A stretch of 64,000 nt of DNA, from assembly GCF_013409785.1 (NCBI RefSeq), contig NZ_JACCBV010000001.1, forward strand, positions 3,162,001-3,226,000, written 5' to 3'. Under the pieces are notes generated by a model. The model worked only from the letters and a program-made list of their open reading frames with translations, was not told the DNA's origin and did no database searches. Shown here piece after piece: positions 33,697 through 42,075 of this stretch. The stretch is from Microbacterium immunditiarum. Lineage in GTDB: Bacteria; Actinomycetota; Actinomycetes; Actinomycetales; Microbacteriaceae. Each line of letters starts with the position of its first letter. The first letter of the stretch is position 1. The position numbers were made by a program, and so were the translations under genes.

Positions 33697-35256
33697 TCAG
33701 ATGGGATCGACGCCCGCGCGCTCAAAGGCGGCGGCCGCGGCATCCGTCGATTCGTCGCGATCCGCCGGAACGAGGCCGAGCCGTGTGCGCCGGTCGAGCA
33801 GGTCGTCGAGCGACAGGGCGCCCTCGGCGCGGACGCCCCACTCGAGCTCCTGCGCCGTGACGCCTCGCGCGGCCTCCGGGCCGTCGGCCAGGCGCGCGAC
33901 GAATGGGGCCTCGGCGCCGTATCGGCGAACGAGCCGGGGCGACGCGTCGAGCGATGCGAGCCGCTCGCGCGGCCACGCCCCGACGAGCGGGATCGACCGG
34001 GTGCGCGAGTTCGCGACGGAGCTGCCCAGACGCATGCGGACGGCGGCATCCACACCGTCCTGCGCCATGCGCCGGTACGTCGTGAGCTTGCCGCCCACGA
34101 CGCTCAGCACACCCGTGGACGATTCGATGATCGCGTGACGGCGCGACAGGTCGCTCGTCTCATCGTGGCGTGGGTCGGTGAGCAGCGGCCGCAGGCCGGC
34201 GAACGCCCCGATGACGTCGTCGCGCGTGAGCGGCGCCTCGAGCACGGTGTTCATGACGTCGAGCAGCAGGGTTACCTCGTCGTCGCCGGGCGTCGGAACG
34301 AGGGGGAGCTCCGTGCCCGCGGGCACGTCCGTGATGCCGATGTACGCGCGCCCGTGGGGCGCGGGCACCGTGAACACGAAACGACTGCTCGATCCGGGCA
34401 CGGGCACCGTGAGCGACGCGTCCGAGCCGCCGAGGCGCGCCGCGTCGACGACGAGGTGCGTGCCGCGACTCGGGCGCAGGTGGACATCGGGGTCGATGCG
34501 GCCCGCCCACACCCCGGTCGCGTTGACCACGCAGCGCGCGCGGATCGCCAGCTCCGAGCCGGTCACGCGGTCGCGCACCCATGCGGTGTCGCCCGTGGCC
34601 GACACGGCTTCGGCGCGGGTGAGGACGGATGCCCCGAACCCCGCCGCAGTGCGGGCGACGGCGACCACGAGGCGGACGTCGTCGATGAGCTGGCCGTCCC
34701 AACCGCGCATGCCGCCGCGCAGACCCTCGCGGCGCACGGCCGGCACGAGCCGGAGCGTCTCGTCGCGCCCGAGCGGCCCCGGCGAGTGCAGGACGGCGTC
34801 GGGGGTGCCGACGAGACGGCGCAGTCCGTCGCCGAGCCCGTACCCGAGGCCGACATATGCCCCGCGCGTCATGTGTCCGGGTGAGTACAGCGGAACGACC
34901 TGCGCCATCGACCGGGAGAGGTGCGGCGCGAGGCGCGTCATCAGCAGGTGCCGCTCCGCCGCGCTCTCGCGCGCGATCCCGAACTGGCCCGACGCGAGGT
35001 AGCGGAGTCCGCCGTGCACGAGCTTCGAGCTCCAGCGGCTCGTGCCGCTCGCGAGGTCGTCGCGCTCGACGAGAACCGTTCGCAGACCGCGCGAGGCGGC
35101 GTCGAGGGCGATGCCCGTGCCGGTGATGCCGCCGCCGATCACGAGCAGGTCGATCTCGCCGGCATCCGCGAGCGCGTCGAGCTCGCGCGTCCGCCGGCGC
35201 GCGTCGAGCGCAGTGGAACCGGGCGGCCGGGGTGCGCCGGCGGAGGTCGCGCTCAC
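33697..35256 (-). CDS. glpD: FAD-dependent glycerol-3-phosphate dehydrogenase
   Basis: 519 residues. Rossmann motif IGGGITGTGIALDAASRGLRTVLVERDD (about 37-64), then SGTSRWSSKLVHGGLRYL (GlpD signature) and HDETSDLSRRHAIIE; GGKLTTYRRMAQDGVD closes the FAD domain. It oxidises sn-glycerol-3-phosphate to dihydroxyacetone phosphate at the membrane and passes electrons to quinone. GTG 35256 is preferred because the stop of an upstream mini-ORF overlaps it by 4 bases (GTGA). The longer ATG start at 35304 would add 16 residues and lie inside the mini-ORF. Divergent from the FAD-oxidase/dagK pair. Confidence 0.9.
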   Translation of the reverse strand: MSATSAGAPRPPGSTALDARRRTRELDALADAGEIDLLVIGGGITGTGIALDAASRGLRTVLVERDDLASGTSRWSSKLVHGGLRYLASGQFGIARESAAERHLLMTRLAPHLSRSMAQVVPLYSPGHMTRGAYVGLGYGLGDGLRRLVGTPDAVLHSPGPLGRDETLRLVPAVRREGLRGGMRGWDGQLIDDVRLVVAVARTAAGFGASVLTRAEAVSATGDTAWVRDRVTGSELAIRARCVVNATGVWAGRIDPDVHLRPSRGTHLVVDAARLGGSDASLTVPVPGSSSRFVFTVPAPHGRAYIGITDVPAGTELPLVPTPGDDEVTLLLDVMNTVLEAPLTRDDVIGAFAGLRPLLTDPRHDETSDLSRRHAIIESSTGVLSVVGGKLTTYRRMAQDGVDAAVRMRLGSSVANSRTRSIPLVGAWPRERLASLDASPRLVRRYGAEAPFVARLADGPEAARGVTAQELEWGVRAEGALSLDDLLDRRTRLGLVPADRDESTDAAAAAFERAGVDPI

Positions 35257-35327
35257 GACAGACGGGGTCGGCGGATGCCCTCGCCGAGACGGCCGCACAC
35301 GCATGCGCTGTGGGGGGATAGCGACAT
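35253..35327 (-). CDS. Candidate leaderless 24-codon mini-ORF coupled to glpD
   Basis: ATG 35327 has TATGGT exactly 6 nt upstream, the leaderless arrangement seen throughout the window. The frame runs 24 codons (MSLSPHSACVCGRLGEG... with a Cys-Val-Cys) and ends in TGA overlapping the glpD GTG by 4 bases. glpD has no good ribosome-binding site of its own apart from bases in this frame. This fits a leader peptide that feeds ribosomes to glpD or senses a cellular condition such as Cys/Arg supply. No known family. Confidence 0.45.
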   Translation of the reverse strand: MSLSPHSACVCGRLGEGIRRPRLS

Positions 35328-35333
35328 TCGTCC

Positions 35334-35339
35334 ACCATA
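35334..35339 (-). promoter_or_regulatory. -10 box of the mini-ORF/glpD transcript
   Basis: TATGGT on the minus strand, 6 nt before ATG 35327; only 10 nt from the -10 of the divergent transcript. Confidence 0.55.
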
Positions 35340-35349
35340 GGGCGACTGA

Positions 35350-35355
35350 CATACT
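35350..35355 (+). promoter_or_regulatory. -10 box, leaderless FAD-oxidase/dagK operon
   Basis: CATACT, 7 nt before ATG 35363. Confidence 0.5.
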
Positions 35356-35362
35356 GGACGCC

Positions 35363-37000
35363 ATGGATGCGACGCCGCCCGAGCGCGCACCCCTCGCCGT
35401 CCCCGCACCGCACCCGCGTTCGGACTGGGATGCGTGGGGTGCGCACACCGCCAGCCTTCCCGCGGCGGCCCGGGCGCTTCTCGCGACGCTGCTGCCGGGA
35501 AGGCCGCATCCGATCCCGCGGCGTGAAGCGCCGCTGCTCACTCCGTCACGGCTGGGCGATCAAGATCTCGACGCGCTCGCCGCGATGGTGGGCGCCGACC
35601 ACGCGACAAGAGACGACGCCGAACGCACGCTCCACCTCGGCGGCAAGAGCACGCCCGATCTGCTCGCGCGGCGCCTCGAAGAGCCGCAGACCGCTCCCGA
35701 CGCTGTGGTGGCGCCCGCGGACCATGCCGAGGTGCTCGCGGTGCTCGCGACGTGCGCGGAGCGCGGGATCGCCGTCGTCCCGTTCGGCGGGGGCACGAGC
35801 GTCGTCGGCGGCGTGCAGCCCGACGGAGGCCGCCACGACCGCGTGATCGCGCTCGACCTGGCGCGCACCGCCGCGCTCCTCGACCTCGACGAGACGTCCC
35901 TGCTCGCGACCTTCGGCGCGGGAACGACCGGCCCTCAGGCCGAGGAGCTGCTCGGTGCCCGGGGGTACACCCTCGGCCACTTCCCGCAGAGCTTCGAGTA
36001 CGCGTCGCTCGGCGGCTTCGCGGCGACGCGCTCGAGCGGTCAGGCCTCGCGCGGGTACGGGCGCTTCGACGACCTCGTGCACGCCCTGCGCATCGCGACG
36101 CCCGTGGGCGAGCTCGTCCTCGGCCGCGCTCCGGCGAGCGCCGCCGGTCCCGACCTGCGCGAGCTGTTCCTCGGCTCGGAGGGTGCCTTCGGCGTACTCA
36201 CCGAGGTCACGGTGCGCATCCGCCCCATCCCGGCGACGACCGCCTACGGCGCGTGGACGTTCCCCGACTTCGCGGCGGGGGCGGCCGCGTTCCGCGAGGC
36301 GACGCAGCGCGGCATCCGCCCCACCGTCCTCCGATTGAGCGACGAGACCGAGACCCGCGTGAACGCGGCGCTCGGTGGTCACCTGCTGCGGCTGCGCGGG
36401 TGCCTCGCGATCGCGACGATCGAGGGAGAGGACGATCCGGATGCCGCGGCCGTGCGCGACGTGCTGGAGGAGATCTTCCTCGCGCACGGCGCCACGCCCC
36501 GCGGCGAAGACCCCGCGCGGTCGTGGGAGCGCGGGCGCTTCTCCTCCCCCGCGCTGCGCGACACCCTCCTCGGCGCGGGCGTGCTCGCCGAGACGCTCGA
36601 GACGGCGACGACGTGGGCGAACCTCGAGGCGCTCAAGACGGCGGTGACGGATGCCCTGCGCGAGACGCTCACGGCGGAGGGCACGAAGCCGATCGTGCTG
36701 TGCCACATCTCGCACGTCTACCCCGCGGGCGCGTCGCTCTACTTCACGGTCGTCGCGGCCCTCACCACCGACCCCGTCGGACAGTGGGCGCGCGCGAAGG
36801 ACGCCGCCTCGCGCGCGATCGGCGCGGCGGGCGGCACGATCACCCATCATCACGCGGTGGGCCGCGACCACCGGCCGTACCTCGAGGCGGAGATCGGTCC
36901 GCTCGGCATCGCCGTGCTGCAGGCCGTCAAAGACGCTCTCGACCCGAGCGGGATCATGAATCCGGGGGCGCTGGTTCCGCCGCGCGACGAGCCGGCATGA
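35363..37000 (+). CDS. FAD-linked oxidase, alkylglycerone-phosphate synthase-like
   Basis: 545 residues, VAO-type flavoprotein. FAD-binding VVPFGGGTSVVGGV (after residue 130), the TLGHFPQSFEYASLGGFAATRSSGQASRGYG block and the C-terminal HHHAVGRDHRPYLEAEIG with ALDPSGIMNPG match the ADHAP-synthase/AgpS branch. In animals that branch makes the ether bond of ether lipids from acyl-dihydroxyacetone phosphate; in bacteria the role is mostly unproven. The neighbours glpD (dihydroxyacetone phosphate producer) and dagK fit a glycerolipid function. The gene overlaps dagK by 4 bases. Confidence 0.87.
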   Translation: MDATPPERAPLAVPAPHPRSDWDAWGAHTASLPAAARALLATLLPGRPHPIPRREAPLLTPSRLGDQDLDALAAMVGADHATRDDAERTLHLGGKSTPDLLARRLEEPQTAPDAVVAPADHAEVLAVLATCAERGIAVVPFGGGTSVVGGVQPDGGRHDRVIALDLARTAALLDLDETSLLATFGAGTTGPQAEELLGARGYTLGHFPQSFEYASLGGFAATRSSGQASRGYGRFDDLVHALRIATPVGELVLGRAPASAAGPDLRELFLGSEGAFGVLTEVTVRIRPIPATTAYGAWTFPDFAAGAAAFREATQRGIRPTVLRLSDETETRVNAALGGHLLRLRGCLAIATIEGEDDPDAAAVRDVLEEIFLAHGATPRGEDPARSWERGRFSSPALRDTLLGAGVLAETLETATTWANLEALKTAVTDALRETLTAEGTKPIVLCHISHVYPAGASLYFTVVAALTTDPVGQWARAKDAASRAIGAAGGTITHHHAVGRDHRPYLEAEIGPLGIAVLQAVKDALDPSGIMNPGALVPPRDEPA

Positions 37001-37902
37001 CCGTCACGCTCCTCGTGAACCCCGTCGCCCGCGGGGGCGCGCACGCCGGCGCGGCCGAGCAGGCCGCCGAGCGGCTCCGCGCGCACGGCATCCGCACGAC
37101 CGTCATCAGCGGCGGCAGCGCGGCCGAGTCGACCGAGCTGCTGCGCACCGCGATCCGGCTCGGCACGATGGCGGTCGCCGTGGCGGGAGGCGACGGCACC
37201 GTGAACCTCGCGCTCCAGGAGCTCGCCGGCACGGGCATCCCCCTCGGGATCATCCCCCTCGGGACGGGAAACGACTTCGCGATGGCGCTCGGCCTGCACG
37301 AGCTCGACATCGCGCAGGCCGCCGAGACGATCGCGGCGGGAACCACGCGCTCCGTCGACCTCGCGCGCGTGACGCGGCATGACGGGTCTGTCGCCCACTA
37401 CGGGAGCGTCCTCGCGAGCGGCTTCGACTCGCGCGTGAACGACCGCGCCAACGGCATGCGGTGGCCGCGCGGCGGCTCGCGATACACGATCGCGCTGCTC
37501 ATCGAGTTCGCGACGCTCGCCGGCATCCCGTTCGACGTCGAACTCGACCTCGAGGACGGCACGACGGAGCGCATCAGCCGTGACCTCGTGATGGCGACCG
37601 TGGGCAACGGGCGGTCGTACGGCGGCGGCATCCCCATCTGTCCCGATGCGGACCCCGCTGACGGCCTGCTCGACGTCGTGCTCGTGCGACCGGCGGGGCG
37701 GATGCGGCTGCTGAGGCTCCTCCCCCGCGTCTACCGCGGCACGCACACGTCGATCCCCGAGGTCTCGACCCACCGGGTGCGCTCCGTGCGCCTGGCCTCT
37801 CCCGGCGTGACGGCCTACGCCGACGGGGATCCGATCGGCGCGCTTCCGCTCGCGATCGACATCGCGCCGGGCGCGCTCACGGTGTTCGCGCCGAAGTGGT
37901 GA
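36997..37902 (+). CDS. Diacylglycerol/lipid kinase family protein
   Basis: 301 residues. DAGK catalytic signature VAGGDGTVNLALQEL (about 62-76) with the preceding LVNPVARGGAHA, and IPLGTGNDFAMAL. The C-terminal beta-sandwich half is complete (ADPADGLLDVVLVRPAGR). It phosphorylates diacylglycerol or a related lipid alcohol from ATP at the membrane. Start ATGA overlaps the FAD-oxidase stop. M. tuberculosis has the same order (Rv2251 flavoprotein, Rv2252 diacylglycerol kinase), there linked to phosphatidylinositol mannoside synthesis. Confidence 0.9.
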   Translation: MTVTLLVNPVARGGAHAGAAEQAAERLRAHGIRTTVISGGSAAESTELLRTAIRLGTMAVAVAGGDGTVNLALQELAGTGIPLGIIPLGTGNDFAMALGLHELDIAQAAETIAAGTTRSVDLARVTRHDGSVAHYGSVLASGFDSRVNDRANGMRWPRGGSRYTIALLIEFATLAGIPFDVELDLEDGTTERISRDLVMATVGNGRSYGGGIPICPDADPADGLLDVVLVRPAGRMRLLRLLPRVYRGTHTSIPEVSTHRVRSVRLASPGVTAYADGDPIGALPLAIDIAPGALTVFAPKW

Positions 37903-38007
37903 TCAGTGACGGCGGGCGGGGCATCCGCTTCACCGTCTTCGTCGTCGCGGGAGAGATCGGGGACCTCGATCCCGACGACCGGTGGGCGGGTGAGTCGAGG
38001 AGCTCGC

Positions 38008-38253
38008 TCAGGCGGACGCGAGGCCCGCGGTGCGCAGCTTCTCAGCGACCATGACCCGAAGCTCCTCGGGTGCCTTCTCCTGGCACGCCCGCGCGACGGC
38101 CTCGGTCAGGGTGCGCGCGACGTGCGCCTCGTCGGCGCAGCCCTCGCAATGGGCGAGGTGCTCGGCGATATCGCCGCGCTCGGTCGAGCACACCTCGTTC
38201 CGCAGGTACTCTTCGAGGTCGCGCCGCGCCTTCTCACAGCCGCAGTCGGTCAT
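38008..38253 (-). CDS. rsrA: Zinc-binding redox-sensing anti-sigma factor (RsrA/RshA, ZAS family)
   Basis: 81 residues. The HX3CX2C motif is HLAHCEGC (His32, Cys36, Cys39); upstream Cys4, Cys6 and Cys22 provide the fourth zinc ligand and disulfide partners. In Streptomyces RsrA, thiol oxidation releases zinc and frees Sig[17 protein letters not shown] at the start matches the mycothiol-system anti-sigma-R type. Its ATG overlaps the sigma-factor stop by 4 bases, so sigma and anti-sigma are made in step. Confidence 0.92.
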   Translation of the reverse strand: MTDCGCEKARRDLEEYLRNEVCSTERGDIAEHLAHCEGCADEAHVARTLTEAVARACQEKAPEELRVMVAEKLRTAGLASA

Positions 38254-39011
38254 CTCTTGCTCCTTGTGGCGGTCGCCTTGCGGCCGCTGTTCTCTGGATC
38301 CGCGGCGATGCCGCGTTCTTTCGCGTAATCGGCGAGCAGGTCACGCAGCAGCCGCCTGCCACGATGAAGGCGGCTCATGACCGTGCCGATCGGGGTCTTC
38401 ATGATGTCGGCGATCTCTTGATACGAGAATCCCTCGACGTCGGCAAGATACACCGCGAGCCGGAAGTCCTCGGGGATCGACTGCAGCGCTTCCTTCACGA
38501 TCGAAGCGGGCATGCGGTCGATCGCCTCGGCCTCGGCCGAGCGCGTGCGCGTCGCCGTGGTGGACTCCGCCCCGCCGAGCTGCCAGTCCTCGAGGTCGTC
38601 GATCGTTCCCTGGTACGGCTCGCGCTGCTTCTTGCGATACGTGTTGATGTAGGTGTTCGTCAGGATGCGGTAGAGCCACGCCTTGAGGTTCGTGCCCTGC
38701 GTGAACGTCGCCCACGAGGAGAACGCCTTCACGAACGTCTCCTGCACCAGGTCGGCGGCATCGGACGGATTGCGCGTCATGCGCATCGCGGCCGCGTAGA
38801 GCTGGTCCATGAAGGGAAGCGCCTGCTCCTCGAACTGGGCACGCACGTCGACCGGCTCATCGAGGGAGACGTCGGAGTCAGGTGCGTCGGCGGTGCGCGG
38901 CGGGAGGGCGTGCGACGGATCGGTCATCACGGGCCAGCCTAGCGCCGGCGCCTGAACGGACGACGAGATGCGCGTCGACTGGGTCGACGGCCGCTCGAGG
39001 GTCGCAATCAT
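38250..39011 (-). CDS. sigH: ECF sigma factor SigH/SigR (oxidative/disulfide stress)
   Basis: 253 residues in the long form. Region 2 ([41 protein letters not shown]...[21 protein letters not shown]) and region 4 ([44 protein letters not shown]) are typical of SigR/SigH. It directs thiol-redox genes and is held by the anti-sigma encoded next. Two starts are supported: ATG 39011 with GGAG 10 nt upstream, and GTG 38930 / ATG 38927, preceded by TAGGCT (38936-38941). The short form lacks 27-28 residues. Streptomyces SigR also exists in two isoforms of different stability. Confidence 0.93.
   Translation of the reverse strand: MIATLERPSTQSTRISSSVQAPALGWPVMTDPSHALPPRTADAPDSDVSLDEPVDVRAQFEEQALPFMDQLYAAAMRMTRNPSDAADLVQETFVKAFSSWATFTQGTNLKAWLYRILTNTYINTYRKKQREPYQGTIDDLEDWQLGGAESTTATRTRSAEAEAIDRMPASIVKEALQSIPEDFRLAVYLADVEGFSYQEIADIMKTPIGTVMSRLHRGRRLLRDLLADYAKERGIAADPENSGRKATATRSKR
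38936..38941 (-). promoter_or_regulatory. Internal -10 box for a short SigH isoform
   Basis: TAGGCT inside the sigH frame, 5 nt before GTG 38930 and 8 nt before ATG 38927. Confidence 0.5.
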
Positions 39012-39048
39012 CGTGTGTCCGCTCCGCTGGTTCGGGTGAGGGGTTCGT

Positions 39049-39055
39049 TAGGGTA
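39049..39055. promoter_or_regulatory. Overlapping divergent -10 boxes of aroA and sigH
   Basis: TAGGGTA reads as TAGGGT toward aroA (8 nt before ATG 39063) and as TACCCT on the other strand toward sigH, which would give a leader of about 32 nt. The two promoters should compete. Confidence 0.5.
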
Positions 39056-39062
39056 GAACTCG

Positions 39063-40451
39063 ATGACTGCCGACGGGTATTCCCCCCGCACGAAGCCGGG
39101 CGCTCCGGTCAAGGCCTGGCGCGCGCCGGTCGCCGTCGAGCCGCTCCACGCGACCCTCACCGTCCCGGGCTCCAAATCCCTCACGAATCGCGAGCTGATC
39201 CTCGCGTCGCTCGCCGAATCGCCCAGCCGCCTCGCGTCACCGCTGCACTCCGACGACTCCGCGCACATGATCGAAGCGCTGCGCGCGCTGGGGGTTTCGA
39301 TCGAGACCGAACCGGGCGAGGGCGAGTTCGGCGACGACCTCGTCGTCACCCCCACGTGGCCGCTCGCGGGCGGCGGAACGGTCGACTGCGGGCAGGCGGG
39401 CACCGTCATGCGGTTCGTCGCGGCTCTCGCGGGCTTCGCGCAGGGCGATGTCACCCTCACCGCGCACGAGAGCGCGCTGCACCGCCCGATGGGCGAGATG
39501 ATCAAGGCACTGCGCGACGTCGGCGTCGACATCGACGACGGTGGCCGATGGGCGCTTCCCTTCGTCGTGCGCGGCCACGGGCACGTGCGCGGCGGCGAGG
39601 TGGCGGTCGACGCGAGCGCGTCGAGTCAGTTCGTCTCCGGACTCCTGCTCGCGGCCCCTCGCTTCGACGTCGGACTCCACCTCGTGCACTCGGGCGAGCG
39701 CCTGCCGAGCATCCCCCACATCGACATGACGGTCGAAGCCCTCGGCCGCAGGGGCGTCCACGTCGAGCGTCCCGCTCCCGGCGAGTGGATCGTGCCCGCC
39801 GGCTCACTGCGCGGCAAGGAGCTCGCGATCGAGCCCGACCTGTCCAACGCCGCGCCCTTCCTCGCGGCGGCGATGATCGCCGGCGGCTCCGTCTCGGTCA
39901 AGGGCTGGCCCGCGCACTCGACCCAGCCGGGTGCGATGCTCGGCGACATCCTGTCGCTCATGGGAGCGCGCGTCGTCCGGCGCGGGGGCGCCCTCACGGT
40001 GACGGCGGGTCCCGCGATCACCGGCATCGACCTCGACCTGTCGGCCGCGGGTGAGCTGACCCCCACCATCTTCGCGCTCGCGGCATTCGCGGATGCGCCG
40101 ACCACACTCCACGGCATCGGGCACATCCGCGGGCACGAGACCGACCGCATCGCGGCGCTGATCGGCGAACTGCGGCGCCTCGGCGGCGAGGCGCATGAGC
40201 TCGAGGACGGCATCCGCATCGTGCCGCAGCAACTGCACGGCGGCACCTGGTGCGCGCACCACGATCACCGCATGGCCACCGCGGGGGCCCTCATCGGCCT
40301 GGCGGTCGCCGACGTCGAAGTGGACGACATCGGAACGACCGCCAAGACGATGCCACAGTTCGTGCAGCTGTGGGAGCGCATGCTCGAAGGCGATGACGCG
40401 GATGCCACGACCCCAACCCGCCCGCACAGCGTGCAGGACCTCGCTTCGTGA
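39063..40451 (+). CDS. aroA: 3-phosphoshikimate 1-carboxyvinyltransferase (EPSP synthase)
   Basis: 462 residues. GSKSLTNRELILASLAESPS binds shikimate-3-phosphate; CGQAGTVMRF is the PEP/glyphosate loop (enteric form GNAGTAMR); ASASSQFVSGLLLAAPRF, EPDLSNAAPFLAAAMIAG and HDHRMATAGALIGLA complete the family blocks. It makes EPSP for chorismate and aromatic amino acids. An extra 25-residue N-terminus precedes the fold. The gene starts within 2-3 nt of its predicted transcript start. It is followed by rsgA after 33 nt. Confidence 0.95.
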   Translation: MTADGYSPRTKPGAPVKAWRAPVAVEPLHATLTVPGSKSLTNRELILASLAESPSRLASPLHSDDSAHMIEALRALGVSIETEPGEGEFGDDLVVTPTWPLAGGGTVDCGQAGTVMRFVAALAGFAQGDVTLTAHESALHRPMGEMIKALRDVGVDIDDGGRWALPFVVRGHGHVRGGEVAVDASASSQFVSGLLLAAPRFDVGLHLVHSGERLPSIPHIDMTVEALGRRGVHVERPAPGEWIVPAGSLRGKELAIEPDLSNAAPFLAAAMIAGGSVSVKGWPAHSTQPGAMLGDILSLMGARVVRRGGALTVTAGPAITGIDLDLSAAGELTPTIFALAAFADAPTTLHGIGHIRGHETDRIAALIGELRRLGGEAHELEDGIRIVPQQLHGGTWCAHHDHRMATAGALIGLAVADVEVDDIGTTAKTMPQFVQLWERMLEGDDADATTPTRPHSVQDLAS

Positions 40452-40484
40452 GGTGAAGGACGCGAGGGTGAGGAGCGCCGCGCG

Positions 40485-41528
40485 ATGAGCTGGCTCGAGC
40501 CGGACGACGAAGACGACGAGCCCGAGTTCGACGAAGAGGACGTGCGGGTCCGGCCGAACCCGAAGGCGAACCGCCCCCGCACGAAGCGGCGCCCCACACA
40601 TGCGGATGCCACGATCGCCCGCGTCCTCGGGGTCGACCGCGGACGCTACACGGTCCTCGTCGACGAGGACCTTCCCACCGAGCGCACCGTGTCGGCGGTG
40701 CGGGCGCGCGAGCTGCGCAAGAAGCCGATCGTCACGGGCGACCACGCGCGCATCGTGGGCGACACGTCCGGCGCCGAAGGGACTCTCGCACGCCTCGTCG
40801 GCATCGAGGAGCGCACGTCGCTCCTGCGCCGCTCCGCCGATGACACCGACCAGGTCGAGCGCGTCATCGTCGCCAACGCCGACCAGATGCTCATCGTCGT
40901 CGCGGCGGCCGATCCCGAGCCGCGTCCCAGGCTCGTCGACCGCTATCTCGTGGCGGCGCTGGACGCCGGCATCCGTCCCCTCCTCGTCGTGACGAAGACG
41001 GATCTCGCCGACCCGTCCGAGTTCCTCGCGCACTTCGAGGGCCTCGACCTCGAGGTGTTCACGAGCGCCCAGGACGACATGCCGGTCGACCGCATCGGCC
41101 GGGCGCTCGTCGGCCACTCGACGGTCTTCGTCGGACACTCCGGTGTCGGCAAGTCGACGCTCGTCAATGCGCTCGTGCCGACCGCGGGCCGCGCGACAGG
41201 TTACGTCAATGAGGTGACCGGCCGGGGACGCCACACGTCCAGCTCGACCGTGTCGCTGCGCTACCGCGGCGAAGGCGGCACCGGGTGGGTCATCGACACC
41301 CCGGGCGTGCGCTCGTTCGGGCTCGGCCACGTCGATCCCGCGAACATCCTCGCCGCGTTCACCGACCTCGCCGAGATCGCCGAGGAGTGCCCGCGCGGGT
41401 GCACGCACCTGCCCGACGCCCCGGACTGCGCGATCGTCGAGGCCGTCGCCGAGGGCAGGCTCGGCCCGGGCGGCGCTGCCCGCCTCGACTCGCTGCAGCG
41501 CCTGCTCGCCACCTTCGCCGACCGGTGA
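40485..41528 (+). CDS. rsgA: Ribosome small-subunit-dependent GTPase A
   Basis: 347 residues. OB-fold at about 40-110, then a circularly permuted GTPase with G4 VVTKTDLAD before G1 GHSGVGKST, G3 DTPGVRSFG, and the C-terminal zinc finger. In the zinc finger CPRGCTHLPDAPDCAI has Cys, Cys, His and Cys in the expected order. It checks late 30S assembly. The acidic N-terminus (about 20 residues) is followed by a basic stretch. AGGAG 9 nt upstream of ATG; probably cotranscribed with aroA, an order also seen in mycobacteria. Confidence 0.93.
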   Translation: MSWLEPDDEDDEPEFDEEDVRVRPNPKANRPRTKRRPTHADATIARVLGVDRGRYTVLVDEDLPTERTVSAVRARELRKKPIVTGDHARIVGDTSGAEGTLARLVGIEERTSLLRRSADDTDQVERVIVANADQMLIVVAAADPEPRPRLVDRYLVAALDAGIRPLLVVTKTDLADPSEFLAHFEGLDLEVFTSAQDDMPVDRIGRALVGHSTVFVGHSGVGKSTLVNALVPTAGRATGYVNEVTGRGRHTSSSTVSLRYRGEGGTGWVIDTPGVRSFGLGHVDPANILAAFTDLAEIAEECPRGCTHLPDAPDCAIVEAVAEGRLGPGGAARLDSLQRLLATFADR

Positions 41529-41565
41529 CCGAGGCCGAGGGCGCATCCGCGACCCGGTCCCGCCG

Positions 41566-41571
41566 TACGCT
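41566..41571 (+). promoter_or_regulatory. -10 box, leaderless bcp
   Basis: TACGCT, 6 nt before ATG 41578. Confidence 0.6.
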
Positions 41572-41577
41572 GGACGG

Positions 41578-42048
41578 ATGACCTCCGCACGCCTGGAACC
41601 CGGCTCCCCCGCACCCGACTTCACGCTCATCGACCAGGACGAGCGCCCCGTCTCGCTGTCGGACCTTCGCGGCGGCCACGTCATCCTCTTCTTCTATCCG
41701 GCCGCGATGACGCCCGGGTGCACGAAGGAGGCGTGCGACTTCCGCGACAGCCTCGCGCCGCTCCAGGCCGCCGGATACACGGTGCTCGGGATCTCGCGCG
41801 ACGATCCCGAGAAGCTTCGTCGCTTCCGCGAGCGCGACGGGCTCACCTACGACCTGCTGAGCGATCCCGGCCACGCCGTCCATGAGGCGTACGGCGCGTG
41901 GGGCGAGAAGTTGAACTACGGCAAGACGATCGAGGGCGTGCTGCGCTCCACGTTCGTCATCGACCCGGACGGCCGTATCGAGCACGCGCTGTACAACGTG
42001 CGGGCCACCGGCCACGTCGCGAGGGTACGCACGCTGCTGGGGGTGTGA
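41578..42048 (+). CDS. bcp: Thioredoxin-dependent thiol peroxidase, BCP/PrxQ type
   Basis: 156 residues. PAAMTPGCTKEACDFRD holds the peroxidatic Cys (TPGCT) and, five residues later, the resolving Cys of the PrxQ alpha-helix type. GISRDDPEKLRRFRERDGLTYDLLSDP and TFVIDPDGRI are family-typical. It reduces hydroperoxides with thioredoxin. It has its own leaderless promoter despite the short distance to rsgA. Its location near the SigH pair fits an oxidative-stress setting, though no SigH-type promoter was seen. Confidence 0.94.
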   Translation: MTSARLEPGSPAPDFTLIDQDERPVSLSDLRGGHVILFFYPAAMTPGCTKEACDFRDSLAPLQAAGYTVLGISRDDPEKLRRFRERDGLTYDLLSDPGHAVHEAYGAWGEKLNYGKTIEGVLRSTFVIDPDGRIEHALYNVRATGHVARVRTLLGV

Positions 42049-42075
42049 GTCCCGGCGCCGTCGGGGCGTCGGCGA

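Noticed and set aside
37906..38328. Plus-strand frame after the lipid kinase gene
   Set aside because: Overlaps the rsrA gene antisense and has no promoter or ribosome-binding site; the RsrA zinc motif on the other strand is convincing.
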